Below the pieces are notes generated by a model. That model worked only from the letters and a program-made list of their open reading frames with translations. It searched no databases and was not told the origin of the DNA. This document shows, one piece after another, positions 25,191 to 35,400 of a stretch of 64,000 nt of DNA. This DNA comes from Treponema sp. OMZ 838 (lineage in GTDB: Bacteria > Spirochaetota > Spirochaetia > Treponematales > Treponemataceae), in the NCBI RefSeq assembly GCF_000775995.1, contig NZ_CP009227.1:1-64000 (forward strand), read 5' to 3'. The position numbers and the translations under genes were made by a program. Positions within the stretch are counted from its first letter, which is position 1. Each line of letters begins with the position of its first letter.

Positions 25191-25264
25191 TGGGCAATGC
25201 TGGAATCGAACCAGCGACCCCAAGCGTGTCATGCTTGTACTCTAACCAACTGAGCTAATTGCCC
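25191..25264 (-). tRNA. tRNA-Val (anticodon GAC)
   Basis: 74 nt. Acceptor stem GGGCAAT/ATTGCCC, D-loop AGTTGGTTAGA, anticodon loop ATGACAC closed by CAAGC/GCTTG, T-arm GCTGG-TTCGATT-CCAGC, discriminator A. CCA is not encoded. Anticodon GAC reads valine GUC/GUU codons. Confidence 0.95.
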
Positions 25265-25288
25265 GCATTCGAATAAATAACAAAAAAG

Positions 25289-25317
25289 AGTTTATCCTAT
25301 TTTACTATTTACGTCAA
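25289..25317 (-). promoter_or_regulatory. Promoter of tRNA-Val
   Basis: On the minus strand TTGACG (25317-25312), 17-bp spacer and TAAACT (25294-25289), 25 nt before the tRNA 5' end. The -35 overlaps the -35 (25308-25313) of the divergent rnz promoter. Confidence 0.65.
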
Positions 25318-25336
25318 GCCCTAAAATAGGTATACT
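25308..25336 (+). promoter_or_regulatory. Promoter of rnz
   Basis: TTTACG (25308-25313), 17-bp spacer, TATACT (25331-25336), ending 10 nt before the rnz ATG. Its -35 shares bases with the tRNA-Val promoter on the other strand. Confidence 0.5.
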
Positions 25337-25346
25337 TCTTCCATCT

Positions 25347-26273
25347 ATGAATCTTGAAGCGTTTATCTTGGGCTGCGGGGGCATGATGCCTTTACCGTAT
25401 CGCCATCTTACTTCGGTACTACTTCGCCGTGAAGGCGATTTATTTCTTTTTGATGCAGGCGAAGGCACACAGGTTTCCCTACGCCGCCTAAACCTCCGAT
25501 GGAAAAAAATCAATACCATCTTTATCAGTCATACCCATGCGGATCATGTAACGGGATTACCGGGAATTTTGATGCTATCGGCGCAGGTTGACCGCGATGA
25601 GCCGCTCTACATTATCGGCCCTCCGAAAATCAAAGAATATGTCGAAACAAGTAGGCAAGTTCTCGATATGTATATCAATTACGAAATTATCATTCAAGAA
25701 GTTTCCGAACCGGGCATTGTATATAAAACCGATGAATTTCAAGTACGGGCGTTCCGGCTTGAACATACCAAGCCTTGTCTCGGCTACGTATTTGAGGAAT
25801 TTCCCCGTCCGGGAGCATTCGATCCGGAGGCGGCACGCAGACTTAATATCCCATGCGGACCGCTCTGGTCAAAGCTGCAGGCAGGAGTGGCAGTAGAGGC
25901 AGTGGATGGTACTATTGTAGAAAGCAGCCAAGTCCTTGGCCCGCCTCGAAGCGGCAGAAAATTCAGCTTTGTAACCGATACAAAATATTTGCCAACCATT
26001 GCGCCGGAGGTTGCAGGATCCGACTTCTTAGTCTGCGAATCCATGTTTGCAAAAGGTATGGAACAGGATGCCGCCGAAAAAAAACACATGACTTGTACGC
26101 AGGCAGCACAAATCGCACGAGATGCTGCAGTAAAAAAAATGGCACTCATTCACTACAGTCCCCGTTATACGGATTACGACTTAAAACAGCTGCTCAAAGA
26201 TGCACAAGAGATATTCCCCAATACGGTTTTATCAAAGGATCGGATGGTGGAAACTATCGAATATCAGGATTAA
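25347..26273 (+). CDS. rnz: Ribonuclease Z
   Basis: 308 residues, the short (ElaC) form. Metallo-beta-lactamase fold: LFDAGEGTQ, the zinc motif SHTHADHVTGLPG (about residues 59-71), SFVTDTKY and a final IHYSPRY. RNase Z cuts the 3' trailer of tRNA precursors lacking an encoded CCA; the adjacent divergent tRNA-Val has no encoded CCA and would be a substrate. No ribosome site precedes the ATG; the promoter suggests a leaderless message. Confidence 0.93.
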   Translation: MNLEAFILGCGGMMPLPYRHLTSVLLRREGDLFLFDAGEGTQVSLRRLNLRWKKINTIFISHTHADHVTGLPGILMLSAQVDRDEPLYIIGPPKIKEYVETSRQVLDMYINYEIIIQEVSEPGIVYKTDEFQVRAFRLEHTKPCLGYVFEEFPRPGAFDPEAARRLNIPCGPLWSKLQAGVAVEAVDGTIVESSQVLGPPRSGRKFSFVTDTKYLPTIAPEVAGSDFLVCESMFAKGMEQDAAEKKHMTCTQAAQIARDAAVKKMALIHYSPRYTDYDLKQLLKDAQEIFPNTVLSKDRMVETIEYQD

Positions 26274-26280
26274 GTATGTG

Positions 26281-26315
26281 AAACCTCTAAAAGCCACCTC
26301 GGTTTTTAGAGATTT
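26281..26315. terminator. Hairpin between convergent genes
   Basis: AAACCTCTAAAA and TTTTTAGAGATTT arms with a 9-10 nt loop, 7 nt after the rnz stop and just before the end of the outer-membrane-type gene. A bidirectional terminator is likely. It shares the CCTCTAAAA arm with other hairpins in the window. Confidence 0.65.
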
Positions 26316-26324
26316 CCCAACTCT

Positions 26325-27551
26325 TTAGAATTCCCACCCGATGCCCAACTGCGGTTGGATAATATATTTCGGGAATCCCTTTCCTTTCCGAATAGGAATT
26401 ATATGGTCAAGATTAACTTCGATATATAGTCTTTTATACACATATACATATAATGCCGTGCCGACATTAACAGTTAATCCCCAATACCATGCTTTATCGC
26501 TTGTTATCTTTTGTGTCGCATTGTAGGTAAACTGGGTGTTCACGAGAAACATAGTACCTAATCCGGCATGCGCATCGAATACCAACCGATGTTTAATAAT
26601 GGGGTAAAAATAAGCGGCATTCAATTGAGCAAACAATACCCCCGCACTCAGCGTATACCCATCGGTTTTATTTTTTAAATAGGCTCCCGAACCGGTAAAA
26701 TTAAAACCGAAATTCCCATAAAATCGCTTTATCGGAACAACGGTAAACCGCAGACCTCCCCCCAAAGCGGCAAAATTTGCACCGAAATATTCTTTTTTAG
26801 CCAATATATCATTCCCGATAAAACCGTTAAAAACATAGTTACCCGAAATAAATATATCAAGCGGCTTTTGGAAGCGGAATACAATATCGTCTTTTTCTGC
26901 CGAAAGATCACTCGGATCAACCGCAGCAAATGTATACGTTCCCGGATTCGCCTTCGTAAACTCAAAAGAGACAACTGCATGAGTTCCGTTATCTTTTAGC
27001 TCACTCACAGTCCCGCGTAAAACCGCTCCGCTGAAATTGTTTGTAAGAATAAAAGACGTTTCTTCATGAAAATTCTTACCGGTTATGGTAAGGGTTTGAC
27101 CTTCCAACTCATCAAAATTGATAACTTGCGGAGAGACGGAAGTAACTTCCGGTTGATACGCAATACGGATGGCAAAGTTACGGTATGGAGTCGCATCTTC
27201 TTTTTGCCCTAAAAGGTTGATAACCCGTACACGGAAACGGTAATCTCCCGGCGGCAAAGAAACGTCTGCATAATTCGTTTTTACGGTACGTTTATCTATC
27301 ACGCGCCATACTTTTGTTTTTCTATCCTGCTGTTCAAGGTCAAATTCAAACCCCAAAATATCATCCAACGCTTCCCACGATAGACGCTGCACAAGCATAA
27401 CACCTTTATCAGTTTCCTTAAGAAAATAATTTTTCTTTTCAGTCCCCGCTTTTTTTGAATCCTCTACAGGGGAAGAAAGCTCTTGCGCCGATAACGGAAT
27501 AAAACAAAAAAAGAGGATACCGGCAAGCAACAAACCGTACTTATTTTCCAT
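26325..27551 (-). CDS. Outer-membrane-type protein with TIG-like domain
   Basis: 408 residues from the ATG at 27551 (GGAG 8 nt upstream; overlaps the previous gene by 11 nt). Signal peptide with cleavage near LSAQ; a beta sandwich at about 45-130; an IPT/TIG-like domain at about 133-220 (TSVSPQVI ... LTITGKNF); and a C-terminal region of amphipathic Gly/aromatic beta strands ending in Phe, the usual end of an outer-membrane barrel. No known treponemal porin is recognised with certainty. It is last in the operon with the FecR/Fn3-like protein and the adenylate cyclase, and could be the outer-membrane partner of that complex. Confidence 0.6.
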   Translation of the reverse strand: MENKYGLLLAGILFFCFIPLSAQELSSPVEDSKKAGTEKKNYFLKETDKGVMLVQRLSWEALDDILGFEFDLEQQDRKTKVWRVIDKRTVKTNYADVSLPPGDYRFRVRVINLLGQKEDATPYRNFAIRIAYQPEVTSVSPQVINFDELEGQTLTITGKNFHEETSFILTNNFSGAVLRGTVSELKDNGTHAVVSFEFTKANPGTYTFAAVDPSDLSAEKDDIVFRFQKPLDIFISGNYVFNGFIGNDILAKKEYFGANFAALGGGLRFTVVPIKRFYGNFGFNFTGSGAYLKNKTDGYTLSAGVLFAQLNAAYFYPIIKHRLVFDAHAGLGTMFLVNTQFTYNATQKITSDKAWYWGLTVNVGTALYVYVYKRLYIEVNLDHIIPIRKGKGFPKYIIQPQLGIGWEF

Positions 27552-30318
27552 ATAAAACTCCTGTTTCATCCGTCGATACCGTTCGTCCCTTAGGTATATC
27601 TATTTTGAAACGTACACGCGACACAGTACCGTCTTGGAATACTTTTCCATTACTTAATCGCCGTTGCGCTTTCACTTCTGCAGAGAAAGTGCCGGGGGAT
27701 AAACGCGCAATGTCTTTAAAGCTGACCGCCGGCTCTGTTGCACCATCTGCACGGATATCGGTTGTAAATATCGAACGCCCGGCAGAATCGGAAAGTTTAA
27801 ACCAATAATGAGTCGCATCCGGGACCTTGCTCCACCTAAAATCAATACTCCTGTTTGACTTAAAGAAAGCGGCATCCAACACAGTATCGGTTTTAGGGAA
27901 ACCGAATACAGCTTGCGGCAATGGAGGTATCGGTAAAACGGTAAACGTAAACCGCTTTCTCGATGAAATATCAAAACCTTCCGGAACGGTAGCCTTTACT
28001 TCCCAGGTATATTTTCCCGATTCAAGCGCAGGTGCCTGTATTGCTGTAGGCGGATCCGATACTTCAAAAACCGGATTCGCCATACCGGACTTTCTCAATA
28101 TGAGTTTTGACGAAGCAGGAGGAACAATCGATTCCCACTTAAAGGTAAAGGGATCAAGCGCTGCCTCAAGCCCGCCTATTTTTATCCCGTCAGCAGGATA
28201 CAATAGTTCCACAGGCTTTAGATGCTTGAGCGCAAAGTTATGATCAACAGCCAAGCCGTACCGCCGTGTAGACGTTACAGAAGCGGAAGCAAAACCTTGA
28301 ATACTGATGCGGTAGCCCCCTTCTAAAACATGTTGCAGAGCAATTTCAACTTGAGTCTCCGTAATAAATAAATTTTCATATAACGGAGAATCTTCATTAC
28401 CGATTTTTGTAATACGTACCTGATAATAATCAGCCCCTTTAACAGGAGACCACGCGAACTTTGTTTTCCCTGAAGGAAAAACGATAACCGTACCGCCGAT
28501 ACCAAATAGGTTCGGCTTATCCAACGGCGGCGTAATAGTAAAATGCTTTGTTTCGGTTTTTATGAGACCGATTTCACTGTCGGCGATAACTCGCCAGTAC
28601 CATTGACCGTGCGGTAGAGAAATCCCCTCAATACCGTTACCGGATGTTTTTACATCAACGGCAAGCGTCGAGAAATCTTTAGACGCAGATACTTGGAAAT
28701 GTTTTTCCGTTTCGACATTTGTTTTCCATGTAAATCGGGTATCAGGACACAGAGTATCCGCAAGCACATATCCATTCGGCGGGAAAATACCGCGCAGTGC
28801 ATAATCGGTATTAACGGTTTGAAATTTAACGGGAGTTGAGGCAGCCATTTCGGAACCCTTTGAATCGATCCCTGATACCGTCCAATAATAATCGCCATTC
28901 GGCAGAACCGCTGCCGCATCATCAAGTTTAAAAGAATTCGTTTCTACGATTGTATCGACTACAACCGTCTTCATTTCAGCATCTTTTGCCACTTTAAGCC
29001 GATAAGACTTTGTTTCGGAGATATTTTTCCATGCAAAAGACATTCCTTTTCCACTTGAGGTTTCCGCCGTTGCTTGAGGAAACAATACCTGCGGAGCTTC
29101 TTCAGCCGCAGTAGATTGTTTTTCTATATGAAAGAATGCCGTCTTCGATGACTCAGGTGCATTTTCAACATTGATAAGATAGCGGGGAGTAACACGCCAA
29201 TACCACGTTCCTTCAGCAAAATCAGACAACGTAAGCGACTGAGTATTAACGAACCGGCTTAACTGAGGATTTTTCAGTTCAGGATTGTCGGCAACTTCCA
29301 ATAAATAAGAAGCAACGAGGGAATTTCCCTCCCATAAGAAACGGATAGCAGGGGGTGCCGCCGTATATGCATACTGCGCTTCGACTGCCGGTTCCAACAA
29401 CACCGGAGCTGGGGCGGCAATAATATTCACCTTACCGGATTGAGCATTAACAGCAGACTCAGCACCTGCTGCAGCAGAATACAACCGCCAATAAAACGAT
29501 CGGTTTTGCTTTGCAAGCGTATATTCCGTTAAGCCGGTAAGCGTATATTTTTGAACTTCATCGGAAAAATTACTGAGCGGCGAAGTCTCCAGTATTAATT
29601 CTTCGGCAGCAGGTAAAGAACTTTGCCATTGGAATGCTACATCAGTGCCGTTTCCGCTTTGATTGAGCAATCTTACATTTTTACCCGGGCTAACCACCAC
29701 TAAAGGTGTTTGTATACCTGTCTGTATAACCGCGCCTTGTGTCAGCAGTTCCGTTTTCTCCACCCCATCTTGTCCGGTAACGGCAGCTTCTCCCCTTTCC
29801 ACGACAAGCTGAAGATTTCCTTCGCCGCTTTTATCGGCGCGGAACGAAGATCCTTTTGAAATCTTTGCCGTGGTATTTTCCGAACTAATCAGCATATTGG
29901 AAGAGTCAGAGGTTTCAACCGATACAAGGCCGTTCGTCAGATCGATTCGGGATTCTTCGTTGTTGACAAATACCTGGATCATCGTACTCGAACCGAGTTC
30001 AACGACATTGCGGTCAACAAAATACAATGTCGCCTCTGCTTCGGGTGAAGTACGTATAGTATCGCCGTTGTACACAGGAGAATTCTGCTGTGGGCGATCC
30101 CAAACGGCACGATCAAGAAACTTGCGCTGAACCGATTTATACTTAAAAGTTACGGTCGCAACCGGTGTTTTGTCATTGCGTGAAAACGTTCTGTTTAAGT
30201 TTTTAACAAATAAAAAAGAAGACGCAAAAATCACCAACAGCGACAAGACAACCACGGTAATGTCCGTGCCGACATTTGTAAAGCTAGGATTGGATTTTGT
30301 ATTTTTTCTCGTCTTCAT
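27541..30318 (-). CDS. Single-pass FecR-domain protein with Fn3-like repeats
   Basis: 925 residues. One N-terminal transmembrane segment (about 20-42), then a FecR-like domain at about 55-215 (NGDTIRTSPEAEATLYF, a run of short strands ending in GAVIQTG), and six to seven repeated beta modules of about 90-100 residues with the recurring FxW...YxLxVA...W-Y-W-R pattern typical of Fn3-like domains. The bulk is periplasmic. It overlaps the cyclase gene by 35 nt and has AGGTGA upstream; the outer-membrane-type gene overlaps its end. FecR domains often pass envelope signals or bind cell-wall polymers; the enzyme partner here may be the cyclase. Confidence 0.7.
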   Translation of the reverse strand: MKTRKNTKSNPSFTNVGTDITVVVLSLLVIFASSFLFVKNLNRTFSRNDKTPVATVTFKYKSVQRKFLDRAVWDRPQQNSPVYNGDTIRTSPEAEATLYFVDRNVVELGSSTMIQVFVNNEESRIDLTNGLVSVETSDSSNMLISSENTTAKISKGSSFRADKSGEGNLQLVVERGEAAVTGQDGVEKTELLTQGAVIQTGIQTPLVVVSPGKNVRLLNQSGNGTDVAFQWQSSLPAAEELILETSPLSNFSDEVQKYTLTGLTEYTLAKQNRSFYWRLYSAAAGAESAVNAQSGKVNIIAAPAPVLLEPAVEAQYAYTAAPPAIRFLWEGNSLVASYLLEVADNPELKNPQLSRFVNTQSLTLSDFAEGTWYWRVTPRYLINVENAPESSKTAFFHIEKQSTAAEEAPQVLFPQATAETSSGKGMSFAWKNISETKSYRLKVAKDAEMKTVVVDTIVETNSFKLDDAAAVLPNGDYYWTVSGIDSKGSEMAASTPVKFQTVNTDYALRGIFPPNGYVLADTLCPDTRFTWKTNVETEKHFQVSASKDFSTLAVDVKTSGNGIEGISLPHGQWYWRVIADSEIGLIKTETKHFTITPPLDKPNLFGIGGTVIVFPSGKTKFAWSPVKGADYYQVRITKIGNEDSPLYENLFITETQVEIALQHVLEGGYRISIQGFASASVTSTRRYGLAVDHNFALKHLKPVELLYPADGIKIGGLEAALDPFTFKWESIVPPASSKLILRKSGMANPVFEVSDPPTAIQAPALESGKYTWEVKATVPEGFDISSRKRFTFTVLPIPPLPQAVFGFPKTDTVLDAAFFKSNRSIDFRWSKVPDATHYWFKLSDSAGRSIFTTDIRADGATEPAVSFKDIARLSPGTFSAEVKAQRRLSNGKVFQDGTVSRVRFKIDIPKGRTVSTDETGVLYGK

Positions 30319-32188
30319 TAAGATTCACCTTTGCAAAATCGGGAATGGGAATCCCCAATACCTTTCTAATCTGATTAAGACTCGTCGGGCCTTTTTCACC
30401 GGCACCCGGGATACCTTTTTCGTTAGGCATATTAATAACCGCAAACATACGGAGCGGCTTTTCTTTTCCTTTAACGGTAACCGACGGCATCTCTTCTACG
30501 AGAACTTGATCATGTACAAGTTTGTAAGTGTATTCAGTGATAAGGATATCGGTACCCATCGGTTTATTCAAAGCTTCCGTTCGGGATGCAAGGTTTACCG
30601 CATCACCGATAACCGTATACTCCATACGCTTTTGAGAACCGATTTGCCCCGCAACAACATGCCCCGAGTTAATACCGCAACCGATGCGGATAATCGGCTT
30701 TTTATCGCCGCCGCGTCCGCGGTTAAAGTGCATAAGAGCTGCCCGCATACGAAGCGCTGCGCGGATACAATTCAACGCATCTTCACGCGGAGAACCGGAA
30801 CTTGTCGGCGCTCCCCACACTGCCATAATCGCATCACCGATAAATTTATCAACAACACCGTGGGTATCGGTGACGCATTCAACCATCTGAGTCATATACT
30901 CGTTTAAGAAACCGACAACTTCAAACGGTTCGAGCTTTTCAGAAATAGCAGTAAAAGAACGAATATCGGAAAAGAATATGGTCGTTTCTTTAGTTTCACC
31001 GCCGAGAGCCAACCGCCCCTGAGCGGCAAGCTCTGCGATCTCTTTATTGATAAACCTGCCGAAAGAATCCTTGAGGCGTTCCCGCTCCGCGAGTCCTTTT
31101 CCCATCTGCACGAAGCTTGACGTTAAGAGACCGACTTCATCACGTGTTTTCGGCTTTAAGTCCAGCTCATATTCACCCGCTTCAATTTGATGAGCCGCAA
31201 CGGTCAGCAACTTAATCGGGGTACTGATACTCTTTGATAAAAACCATACAAACATTGCGGAAAGGGCAAGTACCGCTACGCTCAAATAGAGGTTCCGCTT
31301 TGCCGTATCGTTGACGGGCTCAAGCACTTGGGCAGCTTCTGCGGTGGTAAGAACCGCGGCATCTCCAAGCGAAAGCCGCGTATAGGAACCGAAGTATTTT
31401 TTGCCGGTCTCATCTTGAAACAGCATCTGCCGGTTGGTATCTCCATTTTCTCTCATTTGAGTAAAAAGCGGGAAAGAGGCCACATTCGTACCCCGGCGGA
31501 TAAGATCAAAATCGGGATGAATAAGCACATCACCCGTATCGTTCACAAGATACGTTGTTTGTAATGTTCCTTGACCGACCACATCGGAAAGTTTTTCTGC
31601 AGAAAAGAATACCGCAAGTCCTTGGGCAAGCCCTTTTTCTCTATACGGATAAAATAAGACCAGCATCGGTTGATTAAAAAGAGGAGTGGCATTGAGGATT
31701 TTCATAATTCCCTGCTCTACTTGAACCGACGCCTCTCGTTCTTGCTTTAAAAATGCTTCGACCAGCGAAGGGTCAAGCTCATGAGATAAAAAGAATGTCG
31801 TATTCAGCAGCGTACGGTCGATACCATCGGGACGCCGCGAATCGGTAACCAGAACAGCGGCAACCGAAGGATTTCGTTCAAAATAAAACGCAGCAGCTTG
31901 TTTTGCAAAACTGCTTGAACTCTCGGCCGTATTAATAAGATCCAACAACAGAAAAGCATTCGCTCTAATAGAAGAAAGTTCATTTTCAACAGAATTTGCA
32001 GCCTGTGCGTTTACCGTTCGGTTGTTTTCTTCAGCAGTTATTTGGACATCTTCGCTGCCAAATAATGTTACCAAAAGAGTAATCGTACCGAGTGCAATAA
32101 TGAGTAAAATGGAAATCATTATAACCAATTTTGCACCGATAGGAAAACGTACTTTCTCCTGCTTCATTTTTTCATTTTGCCCTAACAT
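30284..32188 (-). CDS. Membrane-bound class III adenylate/guanylate cyclase
   Basis: 634 residues from the ATG at 32188, which has GGAG at the right distance; earlier in-frame ATGs lack one. Transmembrane helix at about 14-40, periplasmic sensor (Cache-like) to about 290, second transmembrane helix near 300-318, HAMP (SISTPIKLLTVAAHQIEAG ...), and a C-terminal cyclase domain. Visible catalytic features: FFSDIRSFT (first metal Asp), VDKFIGDAIMAVWG (second Asp), and DAVNLASR for nucleotide positioning. It makes cAMP or cGMP in response to an extracellular or periplasmic signal. First gene of the overlapping operon with the FecR-like and outer-membrane-type proteins. Confidence 0.88.
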   Translation of the reverse strand: MLGQNEKMKQEKVRFPIGAKLVIMISILLIIALGTITLLVTLFGSEDVQITAEENNRTVNAQAANSVENELSSIRANAFLLLDLINTAESSSSFAKQAAAFYFERNPSVAAVLVTDSRRPDGIDRTLLNTTFFLSHELDPSLVEAFLKQEREASVQVEQGIMKILNATPLFNQPMLVLFYPYREKGLAQGLAVFFSAEKLSDVVGQGTLQTTYLVNDTGDVLIHPDFDLIRRGTNVASFPLFTQMRENGDTNRQMLFQDETGKKYFGSYTRLSLGDAAVLTTAEAAQVLEPVNDTAKRNLYLSVAVLALSAMFVWFLSKSISTPIKLLTVAAHQIEAGEYELDLKPKTRDEVGLLTSSFVQMGKGLAERERLKDSFGRFINKEIAELAAQGRLALGGETKETTIFFSDIRSFTAISEKLEPFEVVGFLNEYMTQMVECVTDTHGVVDKFIGDAIMAVWGAPTSSGSPREDALNCIRAALRMRAALMHFNRGRGGDKKPIIRIGCGINSGHVVAGQIGSQKRMEYTVIGDAVNLASRTEALNKPMGTDILITEYTYKLVHDQVLVEEMPSVTVKGKEKPLRMFAVINMPNEKGIPGAGEKGPTSLNQIRKVLGIPIPDFAKVNLNEDEKKYKIQS

Positions 32189-32410
32189 TTTTTTCTCCGT
32201 ATTCGGAATGATCATAGTTTTCGCGAGAAAATACATACAATGAGCTAGTTTATACATTTAACACATTATATCCTATGACTATTATTGTGTAATTGTACTA
32301 CAACTTTCTATTTACCACAAGGATAGATATATCCAAGAAATATAAAAGTTAAAAAAATAACCGTGGTTATCGTATTTTAATATACGTAAACACCGCCGGT
32401 ATGGTAGCGT

Positions 32411-32446
32411 AAGCCCTCTAAAAACACGATTATTAGGGGGCTTTTT
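32411..32446. terminator. Hairpin downstream of gatB
   Basis: AAGCCCTCTAA and TTAGGGGGCTT arms followed on the plus strand by TTT; positioned 22 nt after the gatB stop (minus strand). Contains the CCTCTAAAA word. The rest of 32189-32465 holds only the cyclase upstream region and a short ATAACC/GGTTAT palindrome. Confidence 0.55.
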
Positions 32447-32465
32447 ACCTCATTTTATCATGCAG

Positions 32466-33941
32466 TTATAATGCAGCGAGTTTGTTTCGTACCAGTTCCG
32501 TCGTCTGATTAGGATTCGCCTTGCCTTGGGACTTCTTCATCACCTGCCCCATCAGCCATCCGGCAACATTGGTTTTGCCTTTTTTCCAGTCGGCGATAGC
32601 TTGAGGATTGGCCGCAAAGACCTCATCCACCAATTTTTCAATAGCACCGGTATCGCTTACCTGCGTCATTCCCCTCTTTTTGATGATCTGCTGGGGATGC
32701 TCACCGCTTTCCAACATCTCAACAAAAACATCTTTTGCCTGCTTGCTGGTAATAGTCTGTGCATCAAGCGCATTGACCAATTCGGCAATATGATCGGAAC
32801 CGAAGGGTAACTGATCAAGCCCAATATGCTGTTCGTTTAATACCGCAAGTACTTCCGCAAGTACCCAGTTGGCAACTTTTTTAGGATCTTTTGTTTTAAC
32901 GGCGGCAGCTTCAAACCAGTCAGCCAAGTTCCGTTCTGTTGTCAGCGTTTCCACATCAAATTGAGAAAGACCGTATTCTTTCTTAAACCGTTCCCGTTTT
33001 GCAGCCGGTAATTCTCCGACTGTTTTACATACCGAATCGATGTATTCGCGACTCAGCATCAACGGAGGAATATCGGGTTCACGCATAAAACGGTAGTCAA
33101 GCGCAGAATTTTTTGTACGCTGGATAACGGTCTTTCCACTCGGTTCATCCCAGCCCATGGTACGCTTAAAATCAGGGGAATACTCCTGCCGATCCGTTTT
33201 AAATTCCTCAAGCTGCCGCTGTACTTCATATGCACAGGCATCGCGTACCGTTCTAAAGGAGTTCATATTCTTAACTTCGGAAATCGGTGTCCGGTATTCT
33301 TTGCCGTTTTCAAATACTTTCAGGTTGATGTTTGCATCGCAGCGCATCGCCCCTTCTTCCAAATTACCGTCGGTAACACCGATGAACTTTAAAATTTCCC
33401 GAATTGTCTGCATATATTGCGCCGCTTCTTCGGGGCTTTTCATATCCGGCTTGGACACAATTTCGATAAGCGGAACCCCGCAGCGGTTATAGTCTACATA
33501 GCTATGCGCTCCTTCGATATGAAGACTTTTACCGGCATCCTCTTCAAGGTGAATGCGCTCAATTCCGATTGTTCGCAGCTGCGGCGCTTCGTTGGGAGCT
33601 GCCATATTGATTTCAACTTTACCGTTTTCGCAAATCGGTTTATCGAATTGGGTAATCTGATAGCCTTTAACCAAGTCGGGATAAAAATAGTGTTTGCGGT
33701 CGAACTTGCTGAATTCGTTAATGGTACAGCCAAGCGCGAAGCCGGCCTTAATACCGAGTTTTACATATTCGTCGCCGATAACAGGCAAGGCACCGGGAAG
33801 TCCCAAACAAGCCGGACAGACACGGGAATTCGGCATTCCGCCGTAACGGTTTTCGCAAGAGCAAAAAGCCTTTGTCTTTGTTAATAATTGGCAGTGAATT
33901 TCACAGCCGATAATTACTTCGTAAGATAATTCCGAACTCAT
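32466..33941 (-). CDS. gatB: Asp-tRNA(Asn)/Glu-tRNA(Gln) amidotransferase subunit B
   Basis: 491 residues, standard length. The N-terminus [13 protein letters not shown], CxxC zinc site region (CSCENRYGG ... CPACLG), the GatB signature [14 protein letters not shown] and the C-terminal helical YqeY-like tail ending [10 protein letters not shown] are all present. GatB is the kinase/tRNA-binding subunit that activates and amidates mischarged Glu-tRNA(Gln) (and Asp-tRNA(Asn)). The start overlaps gatA by 4 nt; order is gatC-gatA-gatB on the minus strand. Confidence 0.97.
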   Translation of the reverse strand: MSSELSYEVIIGCEIHCQLLTKTKAFCSCENRYGGMPNSRVCPACLGLPGALPVIGDEYVKLGIKAGFALGCTINEFSKFDRKHYFYPDLVKGYQITQFDKPICENGKVEINMAAPNEAPQLRTIGIERIHLEEDAGKSLHIEGAHSYVDYNRCGVPLIEIVSKPDMKSPEEAAQYMQTIREILKFIGVTDGNLEEGAMRCDANINLKVFENGKEYRTPISEVKNMNSFRTVRDACAYEVQRQLEEFKTDRQEYSPDFKRTMGWDEPSGKTVIQRTKNSALDYRFMREPDIPPLMLSREYIDSVCKTVGELPAAKRERFKKEYGLSQFDVETLTTERNLADWFEAAAVKTKDPKKVANWVLAEVLAVLNEQHIGLDQLPFGSDHIAELVNALDAQTITSKQAKDVFVEMLESGEHPQQIIKKRGMTQVSDTGAIEKLVDEVFAANPQAIADWKKGKTNVAGWLMGQVMKKSQGKANPNQTTELVRNKLAAL

Positions 33942-35398
33942 ACCCGTGCCGCCTCCAACGTTTTTGCCAATCGCAAGATTTTTTCTTCAGATAACTTTGC
34001 ACCGGCAATTTGCATACCGATCGGACGGCCGTCCTGTGCTTCGCCCGCAGGCAGCGATAGCGCCGGAATATGGGATAAATTAACAAATGTCGTAAATAAA
34101 TCCGAAAGGTACATCGCAAGCGGATCGTTTACACGCTCCCCGAGCTTAAATGCCGGTGTCGGCGCAGTCGGACAGAAAATAAAGTCATACTGCTGCAAGA
34201 CCGTCCCGACCTCTTTTTCCATACGGGCGCGGACACGAAGGGCATTTTCGTAACAGTCACCCGACAGATGATGGGATAATACATAGTTACCGGTTATGAT
34301 ACGCCGTTTTACTTCACGCCCGAACCCTGCAGACCGAGTAGCACAGTACAGCTCGTCATATCCCTTGCCTGGATCCTCACGTAAGCCGTAGCGGATTCCG
34401 TCAAAGCGGGCAAGATTGCTCGATGCCTCGGAAAGAGCAATAACATAATACATCGCAATAGAAGATTCCAGCACCGGAATGGAAACACTATCGACTTGCA
34501 TACCTTTTGAAGTCAACCATTCGCGATATTTCTCAAATATTGCTGCAACATCCGTATCCAAACCTTTCGCTTGGGTAAATTCCACCGGTAAGGCAATCCG
34601 AAGTTTTTTCAGTTGGCTGTCCGTATACGGTTCAAGACGTGCGCAGGGAGAAAAATCATGCTGCACGCTCGTTTCATCATGCGGATCGGCACCGCCCGTA
34701 ACGGAAAGCCCTAAACCGATATCGTCTACGCAACGAGCAAAAAGGCCGACTTGATCGAGGGAGGAGCCAAACGCAACGACACCGTACCGGCTGATAGCGC
34801 CGTAGGTGGGTTTTAACCCATATATTCCGCAATACGAAGCAGGAAGCCGCACGGAACCGCCTGTTTCGGTACCGAGCGAAAACGGAACTTGAAACCCGGC
34901 AACCACCGCTGCGGAACCGCCCGAACTACCCCCGGGAGTCAGTGTGCGGTCCACAGGATTATGCGACGGTCCATATACTGAATATTCGGTGGAAGAGCCC
35001 ATCGCAAATTCATCCATGTTCGCCCTACCAATCGGTATTGCCCCTGCTTCTATTAAACGGGTAATAACCGTTGCGTTATACGGAGCCTTATAACCTTCCA
35101 ATATTTTACTGCAACAGGTACAGAGTTTTCCGCGTATTGAAATATTATCTTTTACCGCAAACGGAAGTCCTAAAAGAGGTTTACCGGCTGTCTTTCCTTC
35201 TTTCCGCAGCGCATCGGCTTTTTCTGCTTGCGCTTCCGCATCGTCAAAAAATTCAATAAATCCGTGCAGCGGTGTCGGTTCCTTCTCATCGGCTTGATAT
35301 GCTGCCTTTAATGCGCGGACTATATCAACGGAAGTTACCGCCCCTTCTTCCAAGTACGTTTTTAATTCAGCTAAACTTGCCGTACAAATATCCTTCAT
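33938..35398 (-). CDS. gatA: Asp-tRNA(Asn)/Glu-tRNA(Gln) amidotransferase subunit A
   Basis: 486 residues. The amidase signature is intact: catalytic Lys in PFAVKDNI, the Gly/Ser-rich [11 protein letters not shown] segment and [12 protein letters not shown] with the cis-Ser and nucleophile Ser. GatA releases ammonia from glutamine for the GatB-bound tRNA. It begins 2 nt after gatC and overlaps gatB by 4 nt, so the three subunits are translationally linked. Confidence 0.97.
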   Translation of the reverse strand: MKDICTASLAELKTYLEEGAVTSVDIVRALKAAYQADEKEPTPLHGFIEFFDDAEAQAEKADALRKEGKTAGKPLLGLPFAVKDNISIRGKLCTCCSKILEGYKAPYNATVITRLIEAGAIPIGRANMDEFAMGSSTEYSVYGPSHNPVDRTLTPGGSSGGSAAVVAGFQVPFSLGTETGGSVRLPASYCGIYGLKPTYGAISRYGVVAFGSSLDQVGLFARCVDDIGLGLSVTGGADPHDETSVQHDFSPCARLEPYTDSQLKKLRIALPVEFTQAKGLDTDVAAIFEKYREWLTSKGMQVDSVSIPVLESSIAMYYVIALSEASSNLARFDGIRYGLREDPGKGYDELYCATRSAGFGREVKRRIITGNYVLSHHLSGDCYENALRVRARMEKEVGTVLQQYDFIFCPTAPTPAFKLGERVNDPLAMYLSDLFTTFVNLSHIPALSLPAGEAQDGRPIGMQIAGAKLSEEKILRLAKTLEAARV

Positions 35399-35400
35399 GA

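Noticed and set aside
30170-30907. Plus-strand frame of 245 codons opposite the FecR-like and cyclase genes
   Set aside because: Covers the strongly supported catalytic region of the cyclase on the other strand and lacks a ribosome site or recognisable domain.
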